NCBI GenBank assembly: GCA_017548165.1 | Contig: JAFYMW010000131.1 | Coordinates: 1-39,626 of the forward strand | Source of the DNA: Bacteroidaceae bacterium | GTDB lineage: Bacteria; Bacteroidota; Bacteroidia; Bacteroidales; Bacteroidaceae | Reading direction: 5' to 3' | Length of the DNA: 39,626 nt | Part shown: positions 24,225-33,747 of the stretch, piece after piece | Layout: each line of letters begins with the position of its first letter | Position numbering within the stretch: position 1 is the first letter of the stretch | Notes under the pieces: generated by a model | What the model was told of the DNA's origin: nothing | The model's database searches: none | What the model saw: only the letters and a program-made list of their open reading frames with translations | Program-made: the position numbers and the translations under genes

Positions 24225-26749
24225 TTTTTCTTTCTATATATTAATAAGGTGATGTTGGCTAATGCTATGAATCCCAGAATGGCAAGTGCACCGTAGGCAA
24301 TGCTTTCGGTGGTATGCAGTGTCTGAGGGTCAAAGGTCATGATTATCTCGTGCTTTCCAGCAGGAACGCGTATGGCACGAAGGATGTAGTTGGCACGTGC
24401 AATGGGAGTTTCTTCACCAGAGACGGTTGCTTTCCATCCAGGATAGTATATATCGGAGAAGATAATAATACCACCATTTGCCGATTCTACTTCGTAGCGG
24501 AGTTTGTTGGCTTCGTACTCCACCAATTTTACTTTCTTGGTATGTGCATCGGCTCTTGTGTCAAGATCACCGCCAAGGGTTTCTTGGAACTTTTTGTCCA
24601 CGATGGCTGTATTGTGAAGGTTGGTCTTGCCTATTGCTGCCAATTCGTCGTCGGCATTGTCAACCCAGTTGATATTGGAAACAAACCATGCGTTGCCCAT
24701 AGCATGAGGGTTGAATACAGGCACCTTTTCCTTCTCGCTTGTCTGCATCAGTATATATTTCATGTTGAGCATGTTCAGCACGGGATACAGACTATCGGCC
24801 TTTACGGCAGAAAGGTCACCTCCATTGCTTATTACAGCTCTTTGCAAACGGCTCATCTCGGGACTTATGTGTGCCTCGATGACTTCCTGATAGCGACGAA
24901 GCTTGGCAGCGTGGTATCCGCCAATGCTCTTGTGCCAGTATGATGCGTCGTTGCTATTGAAAGTGCTCTCGGTCATATCCAATGTGCGATAGTATATGTC
25001 TGGATCCAACAATATCATTTCGTCGGCATGGGTGCGTTGAAAGTTCTGTTCTACAGGGCGTTGGCGAACAAACATGCCATTGTTGAGATAGCGCTTGTTT
25101 ACAACCCACATGTCTACCAGACACAGTAGTATGATGATGGCTATTGGCAATCTCTTCCACTTGCTATAGTGGTGCACGGCCAACAGTGCGGTGCCGGCGG
25201 CAATGAACCCGAACGAACGGATGGCATCGGATGTGAACATGTGGCGGCGCATCTCGCTCAGGTTGTCAATGAAACTATTGTCGATATATCCGGCGCTGAT
25301 CAGTGATTGTATGCCATGGTATTCGGTTGAGGATATATAGTTGCCGAAGAACACATCGGGCATCTGGTGGAACAACAGGCATATGCCGCCGGTGATGCAG
25401 AAACTCAACCAGAGGGCATTGACCTTCTTGCCAGTGAAGGGCAAGTTGATGTTGATACTCTCGGGCTCCTCGACAAACTTCTTCAGGGCCATCATGGCCA
25501 TAAGGGGAATGGTGAATTCGGCAATGACCAGGATCGAGGCCACGGTGCGGAACTTGTCATACATGGGTACATAATCCAGGAAGAAATCCGTCAGTCCCAT
25601 GAAATTCTTGCCCCACGACAATGCTATTGACAGCATGGTGGCCAGCAACAGCGTCCAGCATACCGGTCCACGGACAATCAGCAGGCACAGGACAAACAGC
25701 ATGCACACAATTGCACCTACATACACGGGACCGCTGGTACCGGGCTGCTCGCCCCAATACTGGCCCAACTGCTGGTAAAGCGGACGGTATTCGGTCTTGG
25801 CTTTGGACATAGCCTTCTCGTTCTGGGACAGGGGCATGCTGGCACCACCCTTGGTGTTGGGTATCAGCAGGGTCCATGTCTCTCCAATGCCATAGCTCCA
25901 TGCGGTGATGTAGCTACGCTCCAGACCGCTTGAGGTCTGGTCGCTAGGGTCCTTGGTCTTGTGTGTCAGTTCGCTCTTGCCACGCATGCTCTCCTTGCTG
26001 TATTCCCATGTGTGGTACAGGTTGGAAAGATTTATAGCTATACCCAAAAGGCAACCTATGGCAAATGTAAAGCTGCCCTTCAACCAACCAATAATACCCT
26101 TACGGCTCAGGTCAGATAAAAGCCAACCGAGTGAAAGCGCAAAGATGGGCACAAGGAAGTAGTATGTCATCTGCACATGGTTGGACAATATCTGCAATGC
26201 CATGAACAGACCGCTCAACACCACGCCCCAAGCATACTTCCCACGGTAGCACAGGGCCATACCGCCGATTGTCGGAGGAATGAATGCCAGAGTGTACAAC
26301 TTCCAGATGTGGCCAGCCGCGATGATGATGAAATAGTAACTGGAGAAGGCCCATAGTATGGCACCGAGTGCCGACATCCATACCTTGAAATTGAAGCATC
26401 TAAGCATGATGTAGAAGCCTAGCAACATGATAAAAACATAGGATGCCACGGTGGGCAGACAGAGGCTGTACCATTGTTTTACCTCAGCCAAAGTGTCGGT
26501 GCTGTCGTATGATGGTGCCATCTGGTATGTTGGCATACCTGAGAACAGAGTGTTGGTCCATCGTGTTCGCTCGCCGTTGTGCTTCTCGCGATATTCGTTC
26601 ATCTCCACGCCAGAACCAACTGCTCCTGTGTGGTCGTGACCAGAGAGAACCTTGCCATCCCTGATGGGTCCCCAAAAGTATACCATGCTGATAATGGCAA
26701 ACAATGCCACCACACCAACTTCGATTAAGTATTTCTTGTATTTGTTCAT
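24212..26749 (-). CDS. YfhO-family polytopic membrane protein
   Basis: An 845-residue inner-membrane protein with an N-terminal helix (8-27), a large periplasmic loop (GHDHTGAVGSG, TLFSGMPTYQM), about ten further membrane helices up to about residue 540, a long C-terminal periplasmic domain and a final helix (about 815-838) before a basic tail. This is the layout of YfhO-family (GT-C-like) proteins. Gram-positive YfhO is implicated in glycosylating lipoteichoic acid; the Bacteroidetes versions are uncharacterised. A glycosyltransferase role with the coupled GT2 gene is plausible. It follows typA by 96 nt with no clear promoter, so it may be read through from typA. Confidence 0.85.
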   Translation of the reverse strand: MNKYKKYLIEVGVVALFAIISMVYFWGPIRDGKVLSGHDHTGAVGSGVEMNEYREKHNGERTRWTNTLFSGMPTYQMAPSYDSTDTLAEVKQWYSLCLPTVASYVFIMLLGFYIMLRCFNFKVWMSALGAILWAFSSYYFIIIAAGHIWKLYTLAFIPPTIGGMALCYRGKYAWGVVLSGLFMALQILSNHVQMTYYFLVPIFALSLGWLLSDLSRKGIIGWLKGSFTFAIGCLLGIAINLSNLYHTWEYSKESMRGKSELTHKTKDPSDQTSSGLERSYITAWSYGIGETWTLLIPNTKGGASMPLSQNEKAMSKAKTEYRPLYQQLGQYWGEQPGTSGPVYVGAIVCMLFVLCLLIVRGPVCWTLLLATMLSIALSWGKNFMGLTDFFLDYVPMYDKFRTVASILVIAEFTIPLMAMMALKKFVEEPESININLPFTGKKVNALWLSFCITGGICLLFHQMPDVFFGNYISSTEYHGIQSLISAGYIDNSFIDNLSEMRRHMFTSDAIRSFGFIAAGTALLAVHHYSKWKRLPIAIIILLCLVDMWVVNKRYLNNGMFVRQRPVEQNFQRTHADEMILLDPDIYYRTLDMTESTFNSNDASYWHKSIGGYHAAKLRRYQEVIEAHISPEMSRLQRAVISNGGDLSAVKADSLYPVLNMLNMKYILMQTSEKEKVPVFNPHAMGNAWFVSNINWVDNADDELAAIGKTNLHNTAIVDKKFQETLGGDLDTRADAHTKKVKLVEYEANKLRYEVESANGGIIIFSDIYYPGWKATVSGEETPIARANYILRAIRVPAGKHEIIMTFDPQTLHTTESIAYGALAILGFIALANITLLIYRKKKCQK

Positions 26750-26821
26750 ATTTCTTTAGATGACAGGATTGATAGGATAGATGTTATAGATACTATATTA
26801 GAATTCTATACAGCCAGTTTT

Positions 26822-26843
26822 TACCTTTCCGTTTTCCGTTTCC
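26822..26843. repeat. Simple-sequence block ACGGAAAACGGAAAGGTAAA type
   Basis: Just after the typA stop codon lies a block of T/C words (TTCCGTTTTCCGTTTCC). Read on the - strand this is the same GGAAAACGGAAAGG vocabulary as the copies after gpmI (33611-33672). No coding or hairpin role is evident. Confidence 0.5.
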
Positions 26844-26845
26844 AT

Positions 26846-28645
26846 TTATCTCCCTGCGCGCTTTCTTTCCAGATGGTCGAGGATGACTTTGCGCATACGC
26901 ATTGATTGAGGTGTTACCTCAACATATTCGTCTGCTTTGATATATTCCAATGCTTCTTCCAATGAGAATATAGTGGCAGGGATGATACGTGCCTTTTCGT
27001 CGGTGCCGCTGGCACGAACGTTGGTCAGCTGCTTTGCTTTGCACACATTGATTACAAGGTCTATGTCGTGAACATGTTCACCGATAACCTGACCGGCATA
27101 TACTTGATCCTGGGGTTCGATGAAGAACTTGCCACGATCCTGCAGGTGGTCGATGGCATAAGCATAGGCGTTGCCACTCTCCAGAGCAATGAGCGATCCG
27201 TTGGTGCGGCGATTTATCTCGCCCTTGAAAGGTTGGTACTCCTTGAAACGGTGTGCCATGATGGCCTCACCCTGAGAGGCGGTAAGTACATTTGTACGCA
27301 AACCGATGATGCCTCGCGAGGGGATGTTGAACTCGATGTTTACTCGCTCGCCCTGGCTCTCCATACTGGTCATCTCGCCCTTGCGACGTGTCACCATGTC
27401 AATCATCTTGCTACTGAACTCCTCGGGTACATTGATGGTCAGTTCCTCAATAGGTTCGCATTTTACTCCATCAATCTCCTTGTAGATAACCTGTGGCTGA
27501 CCTACCTGCAACTCATAACCTTCGCGTCGCATGGTTTCTACCAGTACAGAGAGATGCAGCACGCCTCGTCCGCTCACAATCCATCGGTCGGTGTATCCTT
27601 CCATGGTAGATACACGAAGGGCGAGGTTCTTTTCCAGTTCCTTGTCCAGTCGGTCCTGTATGTGTCGGCTGGTACAGAACTTGCCCTCCTTGCCGAAGAA
27701 AGGAGAGTCGTTGATAGTGAAGAGCATGGACATTGTAGGTTCGTCGATGCTGATGCTTGGCAGAGCCTCTGGATTTTCATAGTCACAGATGGTATCGCCA
27801 ATCTCGAAACGTTCCAAACCTATCAAGGCACAGATGTCGCCGCTGCTGGCCTCTTCTGTCTTCTTACGTCCCATACCGGTGAAAGTATGTACCTCTTTGA
27901 TCTTTGTGCGCTCTTTGCTTCCGTCGCGGTGCATGATGGTTACGTTCATTCCCTCGCGCAGAGTGCCACGATGCACACGGCCTACGGCAATACGGCCAGT
28001 ATAGTTGGAGTAGTCCAAGCTGGTGATGAGCATCTGTGGTGTACCCTCCAATTGTTCGGGAGCAGGAACATGCTCTAATATCTGATCAAGCAAGTATGTT
28101 ATGTCTTCTGTAGGGGCACTCCAGTCTTCACTCATCCAATTGTTCTTCGCAGAACCATAGATGACGGGGAAATCCAGCTGCTCCTCTGTAGCATTGAGGT
28201 CGCACATCAGGTCAAAGACCATTTCGTAAACCTCTTCGGGTCGGCAATTGGGCTTGTCTACCTTGTTCACTACAACAAGAGGCTTCAAACCAATCTCCAG
28301 AGCCTTCTGCAAGACGAATCGTGTCTGAGGCATGGGGCCCTCGAAGGCATCCACCAAGAGGATGCAACCATCGGCCATGTTTAGCACGCGCTCCACCTCG
28401 CCACCAAAGTCGGAGTGTCCTGGAGTGTCAATGATATTGATTTTAGTGTCGCGGTACATGATGGAAACGTTCTTGGACAAAATGGTTATGCCACGCTCAC
28501 GCTCCAACTCATTGTTGTCCAGCATTAACTCACCAGACTGCTGGTTTTCACGAAACAAGTTGCCAGCCAACAGCATCTTGTCCACCAATGTGGTTTTGCC
28601 GTGGTCTACATGTGCTATGATTGCAATGTTACGAATGTCTTGCAT
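26846..28645 (-). CDS. typA: Ribosome-associated GTPase TypA/BipA
   Basis: A 599-residue translational GTPase that binds 70S ribosomes and assists assembly or stress-dependent translation. G motifs are visible: G1 AHVDHGKT (11-18), G2 RERGITI, G3 DTPGHSDF, G4 NKVD, with GSAKN as the G5 region. Then come the EF-G-like domains II, III and V and the TypA-specific C-terminus ending in HLERKRAGR. The length is standard. It is divergent from rpsO and followed by the YfhO-like gene. Confidence 0.98.
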   Translation of the reverse strand: MQDIRNIAIIAHVDHGKTTLVDKMLLAGNLFRENQQSGELMLDNNELERERGITILSKNVSIMYRDTKINIIDTPGHSDFGGEVERVLNMADGCILLVDAFEGPMPQTRFVLQKALEIGLKPLVVVNKVDKPNCRPEEVYEMVFDLMCDLNATEEQLDFPVIYGSAKNNWMSEDWSAPTEDITYLLDQILEHVPAPEQLEGTPQMLITSLDYSNYTGRIAVGRVHRGTLREGMNVTIMHRDGSKERTKIKEVHTFTGMGRKKTEEASSGDICALIGLERFEIGDTICDYENPEALPSISIDEPTMSMLFTINDSPFFGKEGKFCTSRHIQDRLDKELEKNLALRVSTMEGYTDRWIVSGRGVLHLSVLVETMRREGYELQVGQPQVIYKEIDGVKCEPIEELTINVPEEFSSKMIDMVTRRKGEMTSMESQGERVNIEFNIPSRGIIGLRTNVLTASQGEAIMAHRFKEYQPFKGEINRRTNGSLIALESGNAYAYAIDHLQDRGKFFIEPQDQVYAGQVIGEHVHDIDLVINVCKAKQLTNVRASGTDEKARIIPATIFSLEEALEYIKADEYVEVTPQSMRMRKVILDHLERKRAGR

Positions 28646-28689
28646 ATTTCTCTTTTTCTCGATGTTCTTTTTCTATAAATAAATGCGCA

Positions 28690-28697
28690 CAAAGATA
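28690..28697 (-). promoter_or_regulatory. -7 box of typA
   Basis: TATCTTTG on the - strand, 44 nt before the typA start codon. A -33 TTTG at the proper distance is not seen. Confidence 0.6.
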
Positions 28698-28780
28698 CGC
28701 ATAATAACGCAAATACCCAGTTTTCTTATGCCTAAAAACATAAAATACCGAGGGTGTACGAAAAAACTCACGTATATATG

Positions 28781-28811
28781 TGTTGATATTCAATACTTTT
28801 TCTTACCTTTG
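28781..28811 (+). promoter_or_regulatory. rpsO promoter
   Basis: TGTTG (28781-28785), 18 nt, TACCTTTG (28804-28811). The leader before the rpsO start at 28896 is about 80 nt, long enough for the kind of self-regulatory mRNA structure known for S15 in other bacteria; I did not identify such a fold. Confidence 0.7.
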
Positions 28812-28895
28812 CACCCGCATTTGACCGGAGGCAGTGCCCGAACGTATGGAAGCTGCACGGCAAACAAGTTACACAATTCAAAATTCAACAAAACT

Positions 28896-29165
28896 ATGTA
28901 TTTGAATTCAGAGAAGAAGACCGAACTCTTCACCACCTATGGTAAGGGTGCTACAGACACTGGTAGCGCTGAGAGCCAGATTGCATTGTTCACTTTCCGC
29001 ATCAAGAACCTCACCGAGCACATGAAGCAGAACCGTAAGGACCACAGCACCGAGCGTGCTCTGACTGGTCTCGTAGGTAAGCGTCGTGCCCTCCTCAACT
29101 ACTTGAAGAAGCGCGATATCACTCGCTACCGTGCCATCATCAAGGCTCTGGGTCTGCGTAAGTAA
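28896..29165 (+). CDS. rpsO: 30S ribosomal protein S15
   Basis: An 89-residue primary 16S rRNA-binding protein of the 30S platform. Helical S15 motifs are visible: TDTGSAESQIALFTFRIKNLTEHMK, then DHSTERALTGLVGKRRALLNYLKKRD. The final YRAIIKALGLRK is typical. The frame stays open 71 codons upstream, but the ATG at 28896 gives the exact S15 length and lies after the promoter. It is a monocistronic unit ended by a strong terminator. Confidence 0.98.
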   Translation: MYLNSEKKTELFTTYGKGATDTGSAESQIALFTFRIKNLTEHMKQNRKDHSTERALTGLVGKRRALLNYLKKRDITRYRAIIKALGLRK

Positions 29166-29204
29166 TGCACACAGAGGTCTTCTGGCAACAGAAGTAACTA
29201 ACAC

Positions 29205-29240
29205 ACGAGGAGTTTGCTTAAAGCATTCTCCTCGTTTTTC
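29205..29240 (+). terminator. rpsO terminator
   Basis: An 8-bp stem (29205-29212 with 29228-29235) is followed by TTTTC and further T residues, 39 nt after the rpsO stop codon. Confidence 0.88.
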
Positions 29241-29243
29241 TTT

Positions 29244-29934
29244 GTATAATGCTAACATGTTTGCTTTATTAGCTATCGGGGGCAACGGATTCATGTTGTC
29301 TTTAGTTGGTGGAGTTGTGTTCCAAAACAAAGACTCAGTTTGACTTTTGCCACGACATCATAGTTAAGCCTTATTGTTTAAGAGGGTTAGGTATGAAGTA
29401 ATGGAATAAAATGCTCAACTTGATACTCTGTCATATATACTCTGTTGTTTATCCTCTGTAGTAGGGATATTATGCTGAAAAATATTTACGCTTTAAGACT
29501 GTTGTTGCTGTGTCTTATTGGTGATTGTAATATTCCTAGTGAGGAGTGAGCTTTATTCCTACTAAGGACGAGGGTGATTCGATACTAGGGCTTTGCTGAA
29601 TCGCCATTGAGGGGGAGTGAATCGCTATTGAGGAAAATCGGTCGTCTTATGAAGATGTGGATGAACTCTTACGGTGTATTTTAACTTGTTGGTTTTTAGC
29701 TATGTTGCTGTTTGTGGTAAAGATGGTGTTGTGGAGGCTTGGTGTGTGGTTTGGGGACGCAGGTCAAAATGTGTGCGATGTGCTGCGAGGGCATGTGAAT
29801 ATTGAATTATTTTTACATAATTATAGATGGAGAAGTGGGCGTTTTATTGGTAGCTCAGGTGCTTCGTTTGCTTATTCGTAATCTCGAGCCTGCCTCTAAA
29901 TTACTGACGTTCGGAAATAAAAATAAATCTTTAT
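29244..29934. other. Gene-free gap between rpsO and metG
   Basis: About 700 nt without a credible gene. A 74-codon frame at 29657-29881 has no family resemblance or promoter. TGAATCGCCATTGAGG at 29597-29612 recurs with one change at 29618-29633, and similar T/A/G words precede it (29530-29590), so the stretch may be decayed repeats. I see no tRNA. Confidence 0.4.
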
Positions 29935-29965
29935 TTTGTAAATCGCTCACTTATTCGTAATTTTG
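29935..29965 (+). promoter_or_regulatory. metG promoter
   Basis: TTTG (29935-29938), 19 nt, TAATTTTG (29958-29965). TTACTGACGTTCGGAAA lies just upstream at 29901-29917. Bases 29943-29973 match 39426-39456 before cysS at 30 of 31 positions. The leader is about 20 nt. Confidence 0.8.
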
Positions 29966-29991
29966 TAGCCAAATGTAATAAATTAAGGAAG

Positions 29992-32049
29992 ATGGAAAAG
30001 AATTTCAAGAGAACTACGGTTACTTCGGCTTTGCCATACGCCAATGGTCCTGTGCATATCGGACACTTGGCTGGTGTGTATGTGCCAGCCGATATCTACG
30101 TAAGATATTTGAGACTGAAGAAACGCGATGTACTTTTCATTGGTGGTAGCGATGAGCATGGTGTGCCTGTGACCATCCGTGCTCGCAAAGAAGGTATTAG
30201 CGTGCAGGAGGTAGTGGATCGCTACCACGGCATTATCAAGGATTCGTTTGAGAAATTTGGTATATCATTCGATGTATATTCTCGTACCAGTGGTCCTATT
30301 CATCACCAGTTTGCAAGTGATTTCTTCAAGAAGCTTTATGAGGAGGGAAAGTTTGTAGAGAAGGTTACCGAACAGTTCTTTGATGAGGCTACCGGTCGTT
30401 TCCTTTCCGATCGTAACATCAAGGGCGAGTGTCCCCGTTGCCATGCTGCCGATGCCTATGGCGACCAGTGTGAGAAGTGCGGTGCCACTCTCTCTCCCGA
30501 GGAATTAATCAATCCCTATAACGCCGAGACAGGTAATCCTTTGGTGCAGAAGGAGACCAAGCACTGGTATCTGCCCCTCGATAAGGATCAGAAATGGCTT
30601 GAGCAATGGATTTTGCAGGAACACAAGGAATGGCGTCCCAATGTGTACGGCCAGTGTAAGAGTTGGTTGGATGGTGGTTTACATCCCCGTGCCGTTACTC
30701 GTGACCTTGACTGGGGTATTCCCGTGCCTGTTGAGGGAGCCGATGGCAAGGTGCTCTATGTGTGGTTCGATGCTCCCATTGGTTATATCAGCAACACAAA
30801 GGAATTGTGCGACGCACGTCCCGAGTTGGGAAGTTGGGAAACCTGGTGGAAGGATCCCGAGACCCGTCTGGTGCACTTCATTGGTAAGGATAACATCGTG
30901 TTCCATTGCATCGTGTTCCCCGCAATGCTCAAGGCACATGGTGAGTACATCCTGCCCGATAATGTTCCCTCAAACGAGTTCCTGAACCTCGAGGGCAACA
31001 AGATCTCTACCAGCAAAAACTATGCTGTGTGGCTGAACGAGTATTTGGTGGATATGCCTGGTCGTCAAGACGAGTTGAGATATGTTCTTACCGCCAACGC
31101 TCCTGAAACAAAGGATAACGATTTCACCTGGGCCGACTATCAAGCTCGTTGCAACAACGAATTAGTGGCAGTATATGGCAACTTCGTAAATCGTGCTCTG
31201 CAATTGACTCAGAAGTACTATGAGGGTAAGGTGCCCGCATGTGGTGAGCTGACAGAGTATGACCAAGAGACTCTCAAGGAGTTCTGTGGCGTGAAGGAGA
31301 AGTTGGAAGCTCTGCTCGAGAATTTCCGTTTCCGTGATGCTCTAAAAGAGGCAATGAATTTGGCACGTATCGGTAACAAGTATATCGCCGATTGTGAGCC
31401 TTGGAAGGTTATCAAGACTGATCCCGAGCGTGTTAAGACCATTATCAATATATCACTTCAGCTTACCGCTAACCTTGCTATTGCATTCGAACCCTTCCTG
31501 CCCTTCAGCAGCCGGAAGTTGCGTGAGATGTTGGCTATGGAAACCTTCTCATGGGAAGATCTCGGTAGCACCACATTGATGCAGGAAGGTCATCAAATGC
31601 CCGTGCCCGAATTGCTTTTCACAAAGATTGAGGATGAGGCTATCGCTGCACAGGTTAAGAAATTGGAAGATACCGTTAAGGCCAACGAGGAGGCAGCTTA
31701 TGTCGCTCCCGAGGTGAAGCCTACTGTATCTTTTGAGGACTTTGAGAAACTCGATATTCGCGTTGGTCTCGTTAAGGCTTGCGAAAAGATTAAGAAGAGC
31801 AAGAAGCTCCTGAAGTTTACCCTCGATGATGGTAGTGGCAAGGACCGCACCATTCTCTCTGGCATAGCTCAGTGGTACGAGCCCGAGCAGTTGGTAGGTA
31901 AGCGCGTGCTGTTCATCGCCAACTTCGAGCCCCGCAAGATGATGGGTGAGGAGTCTCACGGCATGATTCTCTCAGCAGTTAACTTCAATGGTGACCTCTC
32001 AGTTACCACCACTATGGGTGAGGTGAAAGGCGGAAGCCAGGTGGGTTGA
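29992..32049 (+). CDS. metG: Methionyl-tRNA synthetase with C-terminal tRNA-binding domain
   Basis: A 685-residue class I synthetase charging tRNA-Met. HIGH is intact at 22-25 and the KMSKS loop is KISTS at 337-341. A zinc knuckle with C147, C150, C160 and C163 ([18 protein letters not shown]) marks the E. coli-type MetRS1. A helical anticodon domain follows, and residues from about 575 form a Trbp111/EMAP-like OB fold ([39 protein letters not shown]) that dimerises the enzyme and adds tRNA affinity. It starts a run with gpmI 46 nt downstream and no terminator between. Confidence 0.98.
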   Translation: MEKNFKRTTVTSALPYANGPVHIGHLAGVYVPADIYVRYLRLKKRDVLFIGGSDEHGVPVTIRARKEGISVQEVVDRYHGIIKDSFEKFGISFDVYSRTSGPIHHQFASDFFKKLYEEGKFVEKVTEQFFDEATGRFLSDRNIKGECPRCHAADAYGDQCEKCGATLSPEELINPYNAETGNPLVQKETKHWYLPLDKDQKWLEQWILQEHKEWRPNVYGQCKSWLDGGLHPRAVTRDLDWGIPVPVEGADGKVLYVWFDAPIGYISNTKELCDARPELGSWETWWKDPETRLVHFIGKDNIVFHCIVFPAMLKAHGEYILPDNVPSNEFLNLEGNKISTSKNYAVWLNEYLVDMPGRQDELRYVLTANAPETKDNDFTWADYQARCNNELVAVYGNFVNRALQLTQKYYEGKVPACGELTEYDQETLKEFCGVKEKLEALLENFRFRDALKEAMNLARIGNKYIADCEPWKVIKTDPERVKTIINISLQLTANLAIAFEPFLPFSSRKLREMLAMETFSWEDLGSTTLMQEGHQMPVPELLFTKIEDEAIAAQVKKLEDTVKANEEAAYVAPEVKPTVSFEDFEKLDIRVGLVKACEKIKKSKKLLKFTLDDGSGKDRTILSGIAQWYEPEQLVGKRVLFIANFEPRKMMGEESHGMILSAVNFNGDLSVTTTMGEVKGGSQVG

Positions 32050-32095
32050 TACTCAATAACAAGAAAATATAATCACAACAAAATTATAGAATATT

Positions 32096-33616
32096 ATGGC
32101 AAAGAAAGCACTTTTGATGATTCTCGACGGATGGGGAATCGGTAATCAGGGTAAGGGTGACGTTATCTTCAATACTCCCACCCCTTATATGGACAGCCTT
32201 TGGAAGAACTATCCCTGCAGCCAACTTCTGGCAAGCGGTGAGAATGTTGGTTTGCCCGACGGTCAGATGGGTAACTCCGAGGTAGGTCACCTCAACATCG
32301 GTGCAGGTCGTATCGTTTACCAGGACTTGGTGAAGATCAACCGTGCATGTGCCGACGGCTCTATCCTGAAGAACAAGGAAATCGTCAGCGCATACGAATA
32401 TGCAGTTAAGAACGGCAAGAGCGTTCACCTGATGGGTCTGACCTCTAATGGTGGCGTGCATTCAAGCCTCGATCACCTGTTCAAACTTGTGGAGATTGGC
32501 AAGGAGTATGGCATCGGTCATACCTATGTACACTGCTTCATGGACGGTCGCGATACCGATCCTCAGAGCGGTAAGGGCTTCATCGAGCAGCTCTCTGCCA
32601 AGTGTGCGGAGACAGGCAACGCCGACATCGCAAGCATCGTAGGTCGTTTCTATGCTATGGACCGAGACAAGCGTTGGGAGCGTGTTAAGGTAGCTTACGA
32701 TCTTCTCGTTTCCGGCGAGGGCAAGAAGGCAATCGACATGGTAGCAGCCATGCAGGAGAGTTATGATGATGGCGTAACTGACGAGTTCGTTAAGCCCATC
32801 TGCAACAGCACCGTTGACGGTACCATCAAGGAAGGCGATGTAGTTATCTTCTTCAACTACCGCAACGACCGTGCCAAGGAGTTGACCATCGTATTGACCC
32901 AGCAGGATATGGAAGACCAAGGCATGACTACCATTCCCGGCCTTCAGTTCTATTGCATGACTCCCTACGACGCATCATTCACCGGTGTTCACATCCTCTT
33001 CCCCAAGGAGAACGTTACCAACACTCTTGGCGAGTACCTCGCAAGCAAGGGCAAGACCCAGTTGCACACCGCCGAGACAGAGAAATATGCTCACGTTACC
33101 TTCTTCTTCAACGGTGGTCGCGAGACTCCCTATGAGGGCGAGGAGCGCATCCTGGTGGCAAGTCCCAAGGTGCAGACCTACGACCTGAAGCCCGAGATGA
33201 GCGCCTTCGAGGTTAAAGACAAGCTCGTTGAGGCTATCAAGGAGGACAAGTACGACTTCATCGTGGTGAACTTTGCAAATGGCGACATGGTAGGTCATAC
33301 AGGTATCTACGAGGCTATCGAGCAGGCTGTCAAGGCTGTTGACCAGTGCGTGAACGAGGTTGTAGAGGCTGCTAAGGCCACCGACTATGAGGTTATTATC
33401 ATTGCCGACCACGGTAATGCCGACAATGCCCAGAACCCCGACGGTAGCGTAAATACAGCTCACTCTCTGAACCCCGTACCCTTCATCTATGTTACCGCCA
33501 ACAAGGAGGCAAAGGTAGAGGACGGCGTATTGGCCGACGTGGCTCCCAGCATCCTGCACATCATGGGTCTTGAACAGCCCGAGGAGATGACAGGTAAGTG
33601 CCTTATTAAAAACTGA
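32096..33616 (+). CDS. gpmI: 2,3-bisphosphoglycerate-independent phosphoglycerate mutase
   Basis: A 506-residue Mn-dependent enzyme interconverting 3- and 2-phosphoglycerate in glycolysis and gluconeogenesis. It belongs to the alkaline-phosphatase superfamily. Metal ligand D11 lies in LMILDGWG and the phosphorylated serine is S61 in GNSEVGH (59-65). [32 protein letters not shown] and IADHGNAD supply the remaining active-site and metal residues. Length is standard. It is followed by short repeats and a weak terminator before ung. Confidence 0.98.
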   Translation: MAKKALLMILDGWGIGNQGKGDVIFNTPTPYMDSLWKNYPCSQLLASGENVGLPDGQMGNSEVGHLNIGAGRIVYQDLVKINRACADGSILKNKEIVSAYEYAVKNGKSVHLMGLTSNGGVHSSLDHLFKLVEIGKEYGIGHTYVHCFMDGRDTDPQSGKGFIEQLSAKCAETGNADIASIVGRFYAMDRDKRWERVKVAYDLLVSGEGKKAIDMVAAMQESYDDGVTDEFVKPICNSTVDGTIKEGDVVIFFNYRNDRAKELTIVLTQQDMEDQGMTTIPGLQFYCMTPYDASFTGVHILFPKENVTNTLGEYLASKGKTQLHTAETEKYAHVTFFFNGGRETPYEGEERILVASPKVQTYDLKPEMSAFEVKDKLVEAIKEDKYDFIVVNFANGDMVGHTGIYEAIEQAVKAVDQCVNEVVEAAKATDYEVIIIADHGNADNAQNPDGSVNTAHSLNPVPFIYVTANKEAKVEDGVLADVAPSILHIMGLEQPEEMTGKCLIKN

Positions 33617-33672
33617 AAGGTGAAAGGTGAAAACGGAAAACTATAGCGAACTGAAAGGTGAAAACGGAAAAC
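33611..33672 (+). repeat. Two direct copies of an AACTGAAAGGTGAAA...ACGGAAAAC unit
   Basis: Unit 1 spans 33611-33641 and has an extra GGTGAAA; unit 2 spans 33649-33672. AAACGGAAAAC (33662-33672) is also the inverse of GTTTTCCGTTT (33737-33747) just before the ung start codon, giving a larger inverted repeat around the hairpin at 33673-33701. Confidence 0.7.
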
Positions 33673-33701
33673 ATTAAGGTTTTAAACCAACAAACCTTAA
33701 T
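33673..33701 (+). terminator. Weak terminator between gpmI and ung
   Basis: A 10-bp stem (33673-33682 with 33692-33701) with a 9-nt loop is followed by CTCGTTTTCT. The stem is A/T-rich, so read-through into ung is likely. Confidence 0.5.
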
Positions 33702-33747
33702 CTCGTTTTCTAATAGTTTTCCGATTTCCGATTTAAGTTTTCCGTTT

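Noticed and set aside
27068-28078. 336-codon open frame on + strand
   Set aside because: Antisense to typA, a clearly conserved gene; no motif of its own.
29657-29881. 74-codon open frame with a hydrophobic N-terminus in the rpsO-metG gap
   Set aside because: A start with no promoter box, odd composition and repeat-derived surroundings; insufficient for a gene call.
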